Source of the DNA: HLUCCA09 sp039822045
Lineage (GTDB): Bacteria; Pseudomonadota; Alphaproteobacteria; Rhodobacterales; Rhodobacteraceae
Reading direction: 5' to 3'
DNA: 64,000 nt
Assembly (NCBI GenBank): GCA_039822045.1
Contig: JBCBMY010000007.1
Location: 62,001 to 126,000, forward strand
Of this stretch, positions 9,492 through 18,074 are shown piece by piece (the stretch's first letter is position 1; each line of letters opens with the position of its first letter). The notes below the pieces were generated by a model, which made no database searches, was not told where the DNA came from, and was given only the letters and a program-made list of their open reading frames with translations. A program made the translations under genes and the position numbers.

Positions 9492-9799
9492 CGGGGGGAT
9501 CTCCTTGGGTTATAAAGCAGGTGCGCGATGATTGGGTTGAAGCGGAGAAAAGGAGCCCATGACGTGAAACCAAGCCTCAATTTCCTTGGGCGTGCTCACT
9601 CTACGTGTTCCGTCTGTAGCCGGGCTGTGCGCCGCTGCGTTGCAAGCTGCCCGCAGTTCCATTGTTCATTACACTCACTTGCAGTGCTGCGATGAACCGA
9701 CGTCTTGGTGTTGCCTTGTCGGTTCGGCTAGAAGCGCGGCAGGCTCCGGGCTGAGAACCAAGAAACCAGCAAGAAAGCGTGGGTAGCGGGAGAGACGGG
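9492..9799. other. Intergenic stretch before the serine hydrolase
   Basis: These 308 bases separate the start of the SDR remnant (minus strand) from the serine hydrolase (plus strand). They probably hold the promoters of both once-divergent genes. I see no gene and no clear promoter boxes. Confidence 0.35.
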
Positions 9800-10864
9800 A
9801 TGCTTTCACGACGAGCGGTTTGCGGTGGTCTTTTGTGCGCGCTTATGGCGAGACGTGTCCGATCAGAGGTCGCGCTCGATGCGCTGGGGGAGCAGATCTC
9901 CAATGGTGTGTTTCCGAATGTTCATGCGGTCGTTGCTCTGCAGAACGGGCAACAGATATTCGAGCGGTACCGCGCCGGTGAAGATGAGGTCTGGGGGCAA
10001 TCCCTAGGCGTTGTCGACCACATGCCAGACACGCTCCACGACATTCGGTCGGTCACTAAAAGCATAACATCGCTCTTGCTTGGAATTGCGTTGCGGGACA
10101 ATTTTGAAGAAGCGATTGCCCAGCCAATCCAGAGTTTTCTGCCTCAAACGCAGAAAATCAATCCCGACATGAGTGACATTACTCTACATCACGTTTTGAC
10201 GATGACTGCGGGCCTCGACTGGAATGAAATGGAGGTCCCATACACGAGCCCGGACAACGATGAGATTCGGCTCTCTTCCACTGTGGATCCAGTTGGCCTC
10301 GTTATGGCGCGCAACTCGCGAACCCGACCAGGTGAGGCTTGGTACTACAACGGCGGCTTAACTCAAATCGTGGCCGCCGTAATCGAGCACCTCACGGATC
10401 GTCCGTTTCTGACATTCGCCGATGAGGCTCTCTTTGCGCCAATGGGAATCGAGCAGTATCTATGGATGCGTCCGCACGCATGGCCGGAAGACCATGCGCC
10501 GAGCGCGGCATCCGGGCTGCGCATGACCGCTCGAGATTTGTCAAGAATCGGTCAACTGGTGCTTGATCGAGGCATGTGGCAGGGCCGTGCGATCGTTCCC
10601 GCCGGGTGGATTGAGATTTCAACAACACGGCACGTTGCTGACACGCCCTGGGGACCGCCCGGCATGTATGGCTACGGCTACTTTTGGTTTCCGGGGCAGC
10701 TGCCCACGGGGCACTCTGTTATTCGCGCTGTTGGAAACGGAGACCAACGCCTGTTTGTCGTTCCAGAGATCGGTCTTTCGCTGGCCGTCTTGGCCGGTAA
10801 CTACAATGACTTCCGTCATGCAGTGGGTGAGCGCATTCTCGCGGCCGCAATCGACGAGATCTAA
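9800..10864 (+). CDS. Beta-lactamase-family serine hydrolase (class C type fold)
   Basis: The 354-residue protein belongs to the penicillin-binding/beta-lactamase C superfamily of serine hydrolases (esterases, D-peptidases). The nucleophile motif SxxK is SVTK at 84-87 and the second motif YxN is Tyr182-Tyr183-Asn184. AVGNGDQ near the C-terminus fills the third (KTG/HxG-like) position. The first 22 residues look like a signal sequence after RR, so periplasmic export is likely. The ATG at 9800 is chosen over a GTG 21 bases earlier because GGGAGAG precedes it. Codon use is less GC-biased than the core genes, consistent with acquisition. Confidence 0.85.
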   Translation: MLSRRAVCGGLLCALMARRVRSEVALDALGEQISNGVFPNVHAVVALQNGQQIFERYRAGEDEVWGQSLGVVDHMPDTLHDIRSVTKSITSLLLGIALRDNFEEAIAQPIQSFLPQTQKINPDMSDITLHHVLTMTAGLDWNEMEVPYTSPDNDEIRLSSTVDPVGLVMARNSRTRPGEAWYYNGGLTQIVAAVIEHLTDRPFLTFADEALFAPMGIEQYLWMRPHAWPEDHAPSAASGLRMTARDLSRIGQLVLDRGMWQGRAIVPAGWIEISTTRHVADTPWGPPGMYGYGYFWFPGQLPTGHSVIRAVGNGDQRLFVVPEIGLSLAVLAGNYNDFRHAVGERILAAAIDEI

Positions 10865-10958
10865 CTTGGCTCGAGCGACTTAGTGCATCTGTTCGCTTGG
10901 CGGTCGAACCGGATTCGCTTGGGTCATACACCTATGGAGGATGTCTGCCTGCCACTAG

Positions 10959-12323
10959 CAGGCTGCTGAAATTGGCGCGTGGTCGGAACGTTGTCCCGCG
11001 ACCGCGGCCTGTTCGGCAGGAAGGCTGGCCCCTCCCCAGGTATCTGGCGCGCGCCCTGTGACGGTTGTCGTTTTCACGCGGCCAGCAATCGGTGCAGCCG
11101 GGCGAGGTTGTTGGCAGCCATCGTCAGGATGAAGCGGGAACGCACCCGTTCGATGCCCCGATAGACGGTCTGGGCCATGCCGCCGATGGTCTTGGCCCAG
11201 CCGAACGGTTCCTCGATCCGCTTTCGGTGCTTCTGCGACAAGACGTAGCCCGTATGCCGCGTGGTGCGGCCGTCGATGGCGGAGTGGCGCGCCTTCCGGG
11301 CGACATGGGGCGTGACGCAGGCTCGCCGAAGGTCGCGGACGAAGTCGGCGCTGTCGTACCCCTTGTCCGCCCCGAGCGTCAGCTGCCGCATGGAACCGGG
11401 CGAATGCGCATGGATCATGTCGAGCGCGGCCTTGCGTTCGGCATGGCCGTCGGCGCGGGTCAGGTCGCCCTGCACAATGAGCCCCGACCGGTTCTCCATC
11501 AGGGCATGGCCCATGAAGCACAGCACCGCGCCCGTACCGGGCGACTTCCTGTAGAGCCGGGCGTCCGGATCGGTGGTCGAGGCATGGGTCGCGTTCGAGC
11601 GTTTCTCGCCCCGGAAGTCGACTTCGGCGTTGCGGCTCTGGCGGTTGGGGCAGGGCATGGGGTCGGTCTCTGGGGTGGTATCGGCAAGAGGGAGGTCGAC
11701 GGTGGCGCGCGACGGTGGGTCATCGGAACCCTTGTGGTCAGGCGGCGCATCCCGCGGCTTCGGCTGGAAGCTCTTCATGGAAGCCCACGCCTTGATCAGG
11801 GTGCCGTCGACCGAGAAGTGCTCGTCCGACAGGAGCGGCGCGACCTCGCGATGGGCCAGGATCGCCGCCATCACCTTGCGCGACATCTCCGTCGTCAGCA
11901 GTCGGTCCCGGTTCTTGCTGAACACGGTCGGAACCCAGACCGGATCATCAATCCCGAGCCCCACGAACCAGCGCAACAGCAGGTTGTACTGCATCTGCTC
12001 CATCAGTTGCCGCTCGGATCGGATCGAGAACAGGATCTGGAGCAGACTGGCCCGGATCAGCCGCTCCGGCGCGATCGACCGGCGACCGTCGGTGGCGTAG
12101 AGCCTGTCGAAATCGGCATCGAGGCTGGCCAGCGCGCCGTTCACCACCTGCCGGATCGTCCGTAGCGGATGCCGCGCCGGGATACGCTCCTCCAGATCGA
12201 CATAGCTGAACAGCGACCCCGTCGCCTCGTCCGTCCCGCGCATCGCCCAACCCCGCCGCCGTCCTGCTGAGGATGAATCATGTTCTGCTAACCGCGTCGA
12301 GGCCGGCGTTCTTCAGCAGCCTG
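10959..12323 (-). mobile_element. IS5-family insertion sequence with CTAG target duplication
   Basis: The element is 1365 bp and starts and ends with the 12-bp perfect inverted repeat CAGGCTGCTGAA. It is flanked by a 4-bp direct repeat CTAG at 10955-10958 and 12324-12327. This matches the YTAR target preference of the IS5 group. One transposase gene on the minus strand fills it. Both ends, the duplication and the gene are intact, so it may be active and recently inserted. Confidence 0.9.
11074..12243 (-). CDS. IS5-family transposase
   Basis: The 389-residue DDE transposase begins with the helical N-terminal domain typical of this group (SLFSYVDLEERIPARHPLR). The three acidic catalytic residues sit in FSVDGTLIKAW, GADKGYDSADF and RKRIEEPFGWAK. 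There is no frameshift or stop, so the enzyme should be functional. The gene fills most of the 1365-bp element and leaves short ends for the inverted repeats. Confidence 0.93.
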   Translation of the reverse strand: MRGTDEATGSLFSYVDLEERIPARHPLRTIRQVVNGALASLDADFDRLYATDGRRSIAPERLIRASLLQILFSIRSERQLMEQMQYNLLLRWFVGLGIDDPVWVPTVFSKNRDRLLTTEMSRKVMAAILAHREVAPLLSDEHFSVDGTLIKAWASMKSFQPKPRDAPPDHKGSDDPPSRATVDLPLADTTPETDPMPCPNRQSRNAEVDFRGEKRSNATHASTTDPDARLYRKSPGTGAVLCFMGHALMENRSGLIVQGDLTRADGHAERKAALDMIHAHSPGSMRQLTLGADKGYDSADFVRDLRRACVTPHVARKARHSAIDGRTTRHTGYVLSQKHRKRIEEPFGWAKTIGGMAQTVYRGIERVRSRFILTMAANNLARLHRLLAA

Positions 12324-12327
12324 CTAG

Positions 12328-12742
12328 GTGTTGCCCTGCGCAGAGCCGGGGTGCGCGGCGTCGAAGAAACCGCGCCGATCAGTCGCTGCAACCAGGAACT
12401 CACGGCTGAAGTCCGCGGCTGCGCTAGAGCCTTGCACTTGGATCAAGTCAGTATCCGAAGGGCTACGGTTGCTTGCTGAGGTCGCGTAGCACTCAGCGCA
12501 CGTTGGCGACGGCGCTCGCGGAGTTGAGAGCACGACATCATGCGGTGGGCCGGTGACGCTCGACCATCGGATGACCCTCGCCCGTTCGCTCTGGGTCGAT
12601 GAGCCTCGGGACCATGCGGCCCGACCGTCGATAGCCGTGTTGCAACGACAGGGAGCGCTCCGGCTTCCCAAAAAATGCACTCAGTTCATCGGGGCGGTTC
12701 ACCATTCTTCACCGTTTTGAGGGTTACACAGAGTGAAACACT
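12328..12742. other. Intergenic stretch upstream of the GGDEF-EAL gene
   Basis: No gene is recognisable here. Joined with the sequence left of the insertion sequence, it represents the pre-insertion spacer between the serine hydrolase and the signalling protein. The insertion appears to have hit non-coding DNA. Confidence 0.4.
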
Positions 12743-14590
12743 GTGAGCTCTAGACGCGTGATACCCGCTCAGATCTTCAATCAGATCAAAGACAAGGCCA
12801 CGGAAGGCCTCGCACTGGCTTTGGCGTCGAACGACGACGGAGCGGTCATGGAGATTCAGTGGTGCAACAAATCCTTCACCAGAATCACAGGCTACGAGGC
12901 CGCCGAGGCCTTGGGGCAGCGTGGCACCATTCTGATCGGCCCCGATTTGGAGCAGGGCGTTCACCTCTACATCATCGAAAAACTAATGGGTTGGGAGAAC
13001 TTCTCTACAAAGGGCGTGAACAACCGAAAGAATGGTGACACCTATCTTCAGCGGATGAGTTGGACCCACTTGTCCGACCCCGAAACGGGAAACCATTGGT
13101 GGCTCTGCTCGATCATTGAACTGGACGACGAGGAGCGTGGTCCGACGCCCAAGCCCGTCCTGGTGGATCCCGCGACGCAGGATGATGAGAACCATTCCGG
13201 GCTGCTCAAGAGAATTCACCGGCTAGAGAAGGAGAATACCCGGCTGCACGAACTCGCCAAGGAGGTGACGAAGGATGCCAACGAAGACGCATTGACGGGT
13301 TTGTCGAACCGACGCCACTTCGAGATAGAGCGAAAATCCTGGATTGAGGATCTGAAACTGCACGGCACAGAATTCGCTGTCCTGTATGTTGATCTCGACC
13401 GCTTTAAACTCGTGAACGACACTCTCGGCCATGATGCCGGGGATCGGCTTTTGGTATTCGTCGCGGACGTATTGCGCGATCTGACTGAAGCATCGGACCT
13501 GGTTGCGCGTCTTGGCGGCGACGAGTTCGTCATTTTGAAGCCGCTGGGCAGGAGCGCCCTGAAGATAAGCAGCCTGGCCGACGAGATCGTACTAAGGATG
13601 CAAGCGCCGTTTGAGTTCGACGGCAAGTCGACCGCTTGCAGCGCAAGCATCGGCGTGGCTATCGCCAACGCAACGATGGAGTATCCCGAACAGGTCGTCG
13701 CGGATGCCGATGCGGCGCTTTATCATGCAAAGGCGCAAGGTAAGGGCCGTTGGTCGTTCTTCACTGAAGAGATGCACGCCAAATCCATTGCGACCAAGAA
13801 ACTGGCCTCCGAACTCTTGGAGGCATGCGAGAAGCGTGAATTTATTCCGTATTTTCAGCCGTTGATCGATGTGGCAACGGGCAGGATTGCATCTGCTGAG
13901 GTACTGGTGCGGTGGTCGCATCCAAGCAAGGGCGTACTCTCACCGGTAGACTTCTTGGACACAGCAGCCAACATCGGCATCTTAAAGAGAATCGATGAGA
14001 TCATTTTCGCGAGCCTTCATGGAGCCCTGTCCCGTTTCGATGGTGCAGGGGTGGACCTTCCCCGTGTTGCAGTGAATGTCTCTTCGGGCCGTTTGACCGA
14101 CCCGACCTTCATCCATGACATCAAGAGCTCCGGCATTGCGCCTACTCGGCTCACGGTAGAGATCCTTGAGTCCGTGTACCTGGACCGTCTGGGGGATGTA
14201 GGGCGTTGGACCATTGATGAGTTGGATGAATTGGGCGTTACGATCGCGCTTGATGATTTTGGAACGGGACATGCGTCGGTTCAGGGGCTCCTGAAGATCC
14301 GACCTTCGATCCTGAAGATCGATCGCAACTTCATCCAGCCGATAGTCGAAGATGCGAGCACGCGGCCCTTGGTTGCGTCCATAGTCGGGATCGGGAAGAG
14401 CTTGGGAATGCGGGTTGTGGCCGAGGGCGTGGAATCGGAAGAGCACGCCCTTCTCGTGAGTGATATGGGCTGCGATTACCTGCAGGGCTTCTTCTTCGGG
14501 CGACCGATGAGCGAGGACGACTTGTGCAGGAAGTTGTTGGAGACGGGCGGCCAATTCTGGCGCTACGGGACGCGCGCCGTAGCGCCATAG
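12743..14590 (+). CDS. PAS-GGDEF-EAL cyclic-di-GMP signalling protein
   Basis: The 615-residue cytosolic protein has three parts. An N-terminal PAS-like sensor spans about 20-127, followed by a short coiled coil around 155-178. A diguanylate cyclase domain spans 180-340 with intact GGDEF at 258-262. A phosphodiesterase domain spans 355-600 with E386 (EVLVRW, in place of EAL), DDFG at 504-507, Lys525 (LKID) and Glu561 (VVAEGVE). Both active sites look usable. The inhibitory I-site before GGDEF reads EASD (249-252) instead of RxxD, so product feedback is probably absent. Start is a GTG. The signal sensed by the PAS domain is unknown. Confidence 0.93.
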   Translation: MSSRRVIPAQIFNQIKDKATEGLALALASNDDGAVMEIQWCNKSFTRITGYEAAEALGQRGTILIGPDLEQGVHLYIIEKLMGWENFSTKGVNNRKNGDTYLQRMSWTHLSDPETGNHWWLCSIIELDDEERGPTPKPVLVDPATQDDENHSGLLKRIHRLEKENTRLHELAKEVTKDANEDALTGLSNRRHFEIERKSWIEDLKLHGTEFAVLYVDLDRFKLVNDTLGHDAGDRLLVFVADVLRDLTEASDLVARLGGDEFVILKPLGRSALKISSLADEIVLRMQAPFEFDGKSTACSASIGVAIANATMEYPEQVVADADAALYHAKAQGKGRWSFFTEEMHAKSIATKKLASELLEACEKREFIPYFQPLIDVATGRIASAEVLVRWSHPSKGVLSPVDFLDTAANIGILKRIDEIIFASLHGALSRFDGAGVDLPRVAVNVSSGRLTDPTFIHDIKSSGIAPTRLTVEILESVYLDRLGDVGRWTIDELDELGVTIALDDFGTGHASVQGLLKIRPSILKIDRNFIQPIVEDASTRPLVASIVGIGKSLGMRVVAEGVESEEHALLVSDMGCDYLQGFFFGRPMSEDDLCRKLLETGGQFWRYGTRAVAP

Positions 14591-14714
14591 CCGCGTCTCC
14601 GTCCAAGGGACCTTCCGCACCGGCGCAGCAAATGCAGCGATGTTTGGCCCTGTGCTACAGAACGGGCAGGTGCGTCGCCTTAGGCCACGACTGCCATCAG
14701 GAAAGCAAAGGCCG

Positions 14715-14981
14715 TTACGCGGCCGCGGTGGTGGCCAACTCGATAGCGCGCACGAGTGCCTCGTCGGCCGATCGCGCCCTGCGATTGTTCGCGCAAACCT
14801 GCCGACGGCCTGGGCCCACCTCAAACACGCACGAAAGGTAAATGCCATCCGATATCGCGGACGCACACGGGACCCATCTTCCACCTGGCCCCTCAACGGC
14901 GTTTCCGACGAGCACGTTTACGGCCCCTGGCGGTGGAGCCGACACGGCAAAGAACCTATTGAAGTGCTTGGCGAAGCTCAT
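14715..14981 (-). CDS. Small protein of unknown function (88 aa)
   Basis: I do not recognise this protein. It is supported by a strong ribosome site (GAAAGGAG, 5 bases before ATG) and a composition that looks coding rather than random: MSFAKHFNRFF start, three cysteines (residues 39, 51, 63) and a helical C-terminus SADEALVRAIELA. It has no signal peptide or membrane segment. It is transcribed towards the GGDEF-EAL gene and stands alone. The middle part resembles the pattern of small domains with a final helix found in roseobacter hypotheticals, but no name can be given. Confidence 0.6.
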   Translation of the reverse strand: MSFAKHFNRFFAVSAPPPGAVNVLVGNAVEGPGGRWVPCASAISDGIYLSCVFEVGPGRRQVCANNRRARSADEALVRAIELATTAAA

Positions 14982-15547
14982 CACGTCTCCTTTCGCCCGT
15001 AGGTGCTTCAGTCCAGGCATGACAAGAACAGGTCATCCTGACGCGTTCCGGTCAGGCTACCGCATCTTTCCTGAGGAACCGTTGGAGCGGATGGGCGCAC
15101 CCAGGGCGCGCCTGCTCCTCAGCCACCAGGAAATCCGGAAATTTTAATTTGAAATCAGCGCATTACAGGCAGAGAAGGCCGGGATTTTGCTAGATTTTTT
15201 GGATCCTTTTTCGATAAATGACCAAGACATGAGGGATGCCAAGATGTGGGAGAGGAACGCCATCTGCGCGATGCACGTGAGATTTTCTCCTTGCCATGGC
15301 CGGGCTCGAACGGCCGCCGCACCGACATATCCGCGGCATTGGTTTCAAAGCGGCCGGCCCAGGCCAGACACTTAGAGGTTCCGCGTTGCGCATGCGCTTA
15401 GGGCCGGAACGCCAGGATGCCGGTCTTTCCGGAACGAGACTACGACACTGTGAAAACACGCTGACCTTTGGACGCAAGCTACACTTCGTTAACCATTTTG
15501 TGTGCGTCATGCGACCAGATCGAAGCGGAGGAACAAGGGGGACGCTG
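14982..15547. other. Intergenic stretch with AT-rich part
   Basis: No supportable gene lies in these 566 bases. The part at 15140-15230 is clearly AT-rich for this genome (runs of T and A around 15188-15216). It could carry the promoter of the minus-strand small gene or of the two-gene operon starting at 15548. Confidence 0.4.
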
Positions 15548-16330
15548 ATGAGTCCGCGGAGACAATTTCAATTGCTGGAACACTTGTCCGGCGTACTGCG
15601 CGATCTCGGAGATGCGGGAGTTCGTGTCGAGATCGGCGACGACTTTACCAAGTATCACGCCTACCGGACGCAGCAGCACGATCGCGCCCCGAGTTATCCG
15701 ATGTTTGACATTTCATCTTCCTACATCGACCACAACAATGGGTTTTGGGTTTGCGGGTTCCAACCGAACGGGGACCTCGTCCACACACAGGCCGTTCGTC
15801 TGCTCGACCTTTCAGACATTTCGCTCGCGACGCATCTCGACATCCACCGGCGAAAGTACATCACGCCCGATACGACGCCCGATCCCGATCGGACCTTTTA
15901 CTCCGGTCCGAAAGCCCTCCAAACGATCACGGGCAGGGTTTGCTATCACGGCGACTTCTGGTTGTACGGACGCGGACTAGGCGGTCCGCGAAGCCAGGGC
16001 GCAACCGCGCTCCTGTCGCGCCTCCTCCTAGAGATCATGTTTGCGGCCTGGAATCCGGCCTTCGTCTTTGCTTTCGTGCCCAAGAAGTTGGCCATGAAGG
16101 GGGCTCACCTCCGCTACGGCTATGTCCATTGCGAACCCGGCCGGTGGTTGGGCCCCGACCAGCAGATCACCGATGAGGATTACTTGATCTGGATGGACGC
16201 CAACGACCTTGCTAATGCGCTGTCATACGCGCCGCAGAGCCTGCAGCGCGACGAGGCAAGTGCGCCAAAGCAGCCATCAACCGACCTGGGTGAAGAGGAC
16301 CGCCCCTTGGGCGCGATTGCGAAGCCTTGA
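15548..16330 (+). CDS. Protein of unknown function, first gene of a two-gene operon with an MFS carrier
   Basis: The 260-residue soluble protein is not recognisable. It begins at an ATG preceded by AAGGGGG; an upstream open frame to 15296 lacks a ribosome site. Notable segments are SSSYIDHNNGFWVCGF, DIHRRKYITPDTTPDPDRTFYSG and a C-terminal FAFVPKKLAMKGAHLRYGY. It is rich in aromatic residues and histidine, with no membrane segment or signal peptide. The MFS gene follows after 19 bases, so the two are probably co-transcribed and may act on the same compound. It could be an enzyme or a binding protein; neither can be shown from sequence. Confidence 0.7.
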   Translation: MSPRRQFQLLEHLSGVLRDLGDAGVRVEIGDDFTKYHAYRTQQHDRAPSYPMFDISSSYIDHNNGFWVCGFQPNGDLVHTQAVRLLDLSDISLATHLDIHRRKYITPDTTPDPDRTFYSGPKALQTITGRVCYHGDFWLYGRGLGGPRSQGATALLSRLLLEIMFAAWNPAFVFAFVPKKLAMKGAHLRYGYVHCEPGRWLGPDQQITDEDYLIWMDANDLANALSYAPQSLQRDEASAPKQPSTDLGEEDRPLGAIAKP

Positions 16331-16349
16331 TTGGACAGGTCGATCGTTG

Positions 16350-17531
16350 ATGTCCAACTCGCCGGAACTCAGTGGGGCGGGCGCAGAGACTGTTCCACCG
16401 CGACTGGCGGTCAGCGGGACGGTCGCGGCGTACATAGCTTTCGTAACCGAACTGACGCTCGTGCCGCTGCTCTTGCCGACGATACAGATGCAGTTTGGGC
16501 TCTCGATCGGGGCGCTGGCCTGGGTCTTTAATGCTTACGGAATAGCGGTCGCAATGGGCGTTTTGCTCGGTGGCTGGTTGGGTGACAACTTCAACGTTCA
16601 TAGGGTCTTTGCCTCTGGGGTTGCCTTGTTTGCCGCTGGGTCGCTTGTGGCGGCGGCAGCAGGGAACTTTGAAATGCTGATCTTCGGGCGAACGTTGCAG
16701 GGCCTCGGCGGAGGTATCTTTTCTCCGCTTGTGCCGCTTCTTCTGACCCGCGCTTCGCCGCGGCAGCCCGGCAAGATGCTCATCTTCTGGGGCGGCATCG
16801 CGGGATATGTCGCCGCTTTCGCACCACTCCTTTATGGCAGCGTCTTCGGCGAAAATGACTGGCACTCCGCGTTCGTTGCTATGGCAGTTCTCGTTCTGTT
16901 TGCGCTGGTTGTACTCAGAGGGTCACATGTGGCTGGTGATGTTATCCACGGTGCCGGCCGGATCGCCGACTATTCGGAACTCTTTCGATCCCGCTACCTC
17001 TGGGTAACCCTCGTCTATGTCTTTTGCACCTACGGATCCATTACCTACTTTCTTTTTCGATTGCCATTTTGGTTCTCAATCAACGAATTCGAGATTGAAG
17101 GAATTGGATTTGCCCTCTCGATCTTCTGGCTGACCTTCTCAGGCTTGAGCACTCTTTTGCGCAGAGTGGTAGATGGGCCCAACCTTCTCGCAGTTATGCT
17201 TGCCGCACCGGTACTGATTTCCGCAGGGTTCTGCCTCTTCTATTTTGGGGGAGGGCTCTCTCTGCTCATTGTTTCCGCAATACTCGTGGGCGCGGGCCTC
17301 GCGTGTAGCAACGCGCCGTCGACGCAACTGGTACTCGCGTTTGCACCGAAGCGGATGAAAGCTGCGTCAACGAGCCTGGACATCACGTTCGCACGGCTCG
17401 GCGGGATTGCAATGGTAGCAGTCCTCGCGGAGACGACATTGTCCTTCGCCGTACCCGCAATAATCCTGTCCTGCCTCTTGGCGGGCTTCTGCGCGCTCTC
17501 GGCAAGCAGGGGGCTCAGCGATGTGGGCTGA
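16350..17531 (+). CDS. MFS transporter (drug/metabolite export type)
   Basis: The 393-residue protein has about twelve hydrophobic segments, the size and layout of major facilitator carriers. The motif after helix 2 is GGWLGDNFNVHRVF, the signature A loop. The FGRTLQGLGGGIFSPLVPL segment in helices 4-5 resembles drug:H+ antiporters of the DHA type. The start at 16350 is chosen because the family N-terminus begins there, 19 bases after the upstream stop. It probably exports a small molecule handled by the preceding unknown protein; substrate and direction are inferred only. Confidence 0.85.
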   Translation: MSNSPELSGAGAETVPPRLAVSGTVAAYIAFVTELTLVPLLLPTIQMQFGLSIGALAWVFNAYGIAVAMGVLLGGWLGDNFNVHRVFASGVALFAAGSLVAAAAGNFEMLIFGRTLQGLGGGIFSPLVPLLLTRASPRQPGKMLIFWGGIAGYVAAFAPLLYGSVFGENDWHSAFVAMAVLVLFALVVLRGSHVAGDVIHGAGRIADYSELFRSRYLWVTLVYVFCTYGSITYFLFRLPFWFSINEFEIEGIGFALSIFWLTFSGLSTLLRRVVDGPNLLAVMLAAPVLISAGFCLFYFGGGLSLLIVSAILVGAGLACSNAPSTQLVLAFAPKRMKAASTSLDITFARLGGIAMVAVLAETTLSFAVPAIILSCLLAGFCALSASRGLSDVG

Positions 17532-18074
17532 CCTTGTTTGCGCGTAGCGCGGGCGCAGCAGGGCAACGGCTCTAAAGCTTTATGTGCGTTCACTCGGTAC
17601 CAGCCGCCGATCCATAGGGCCCGGCGTGGAACAGCCCGGCTATTGCCGGGGTTCCAAATACTTGGAATCCCAAGAGGTACGTCAGCAGCAATCAGCTCGA
17701 GAAGTTCACCATGAACTGGCGGGGTGGTTGCTGTTTCACCTGGAGCTCCACGGCCGTTGCGTTCCCAATTCGCCGAGTTGGATCAGCGGGCCGACAATGG
17801 CGCCGGAGCGGAGATGTTCTACGCATGAGGGTGCGGATTGTAGTAATGCGGCGGGAGCTCTGGCGCATATGAACTCCGTATGAGTTCAGTATGACTTTCG
17901 TATGAGTACCTTATCAATAGCACATGAGAACAATATGATTCAGCCTTCGTCTCGGTAAGGTAATGTAGATCGGCATGCCCAAGCACGAAGTGAGTGTGAG
18001 CGAGCCCTGATGCGGGCGGATGACGCGCTCAATGTCGGATGCGGGAGGCGCCATGCGGGGCCGGTAGTGCGGGG
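17532..18074. other. Convergent intergenic region holding an 11-bp repeat array
   Basis: This 543-base space lies between the 3' ends of the MFS gene and the SH3-domain gene. No gene is supportable. Its main feature is the phased repeat at 17868-17944, described separately. Confidence 0.5.
17868..17944. repeat. Seven tandem 11-bp units with TATGA core
   Basis: The pentamer TATGA (or one-base variants) recurs exactly every 11 bases: TATGA at 17868, 17879, 17890 and 17901, TATCA at 17912, CATGA at 17923, TATGA at 17934. The other six bases of each unit are variable but often contain TTC or CTC. The period equals about one helical turn, so the cores face the same side of the DNA. Eleven is not a multiple of three, which argues against a peptide repeat. 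Such arrays are usual for cooperative protein binding sites. Confidence 0.75.

Noticed and set aside
11065..12165. Plus-strand frame opposite the transposase
   Set aside because: Shadow of the IS5 transposase gene; no ribosome site and no motif.
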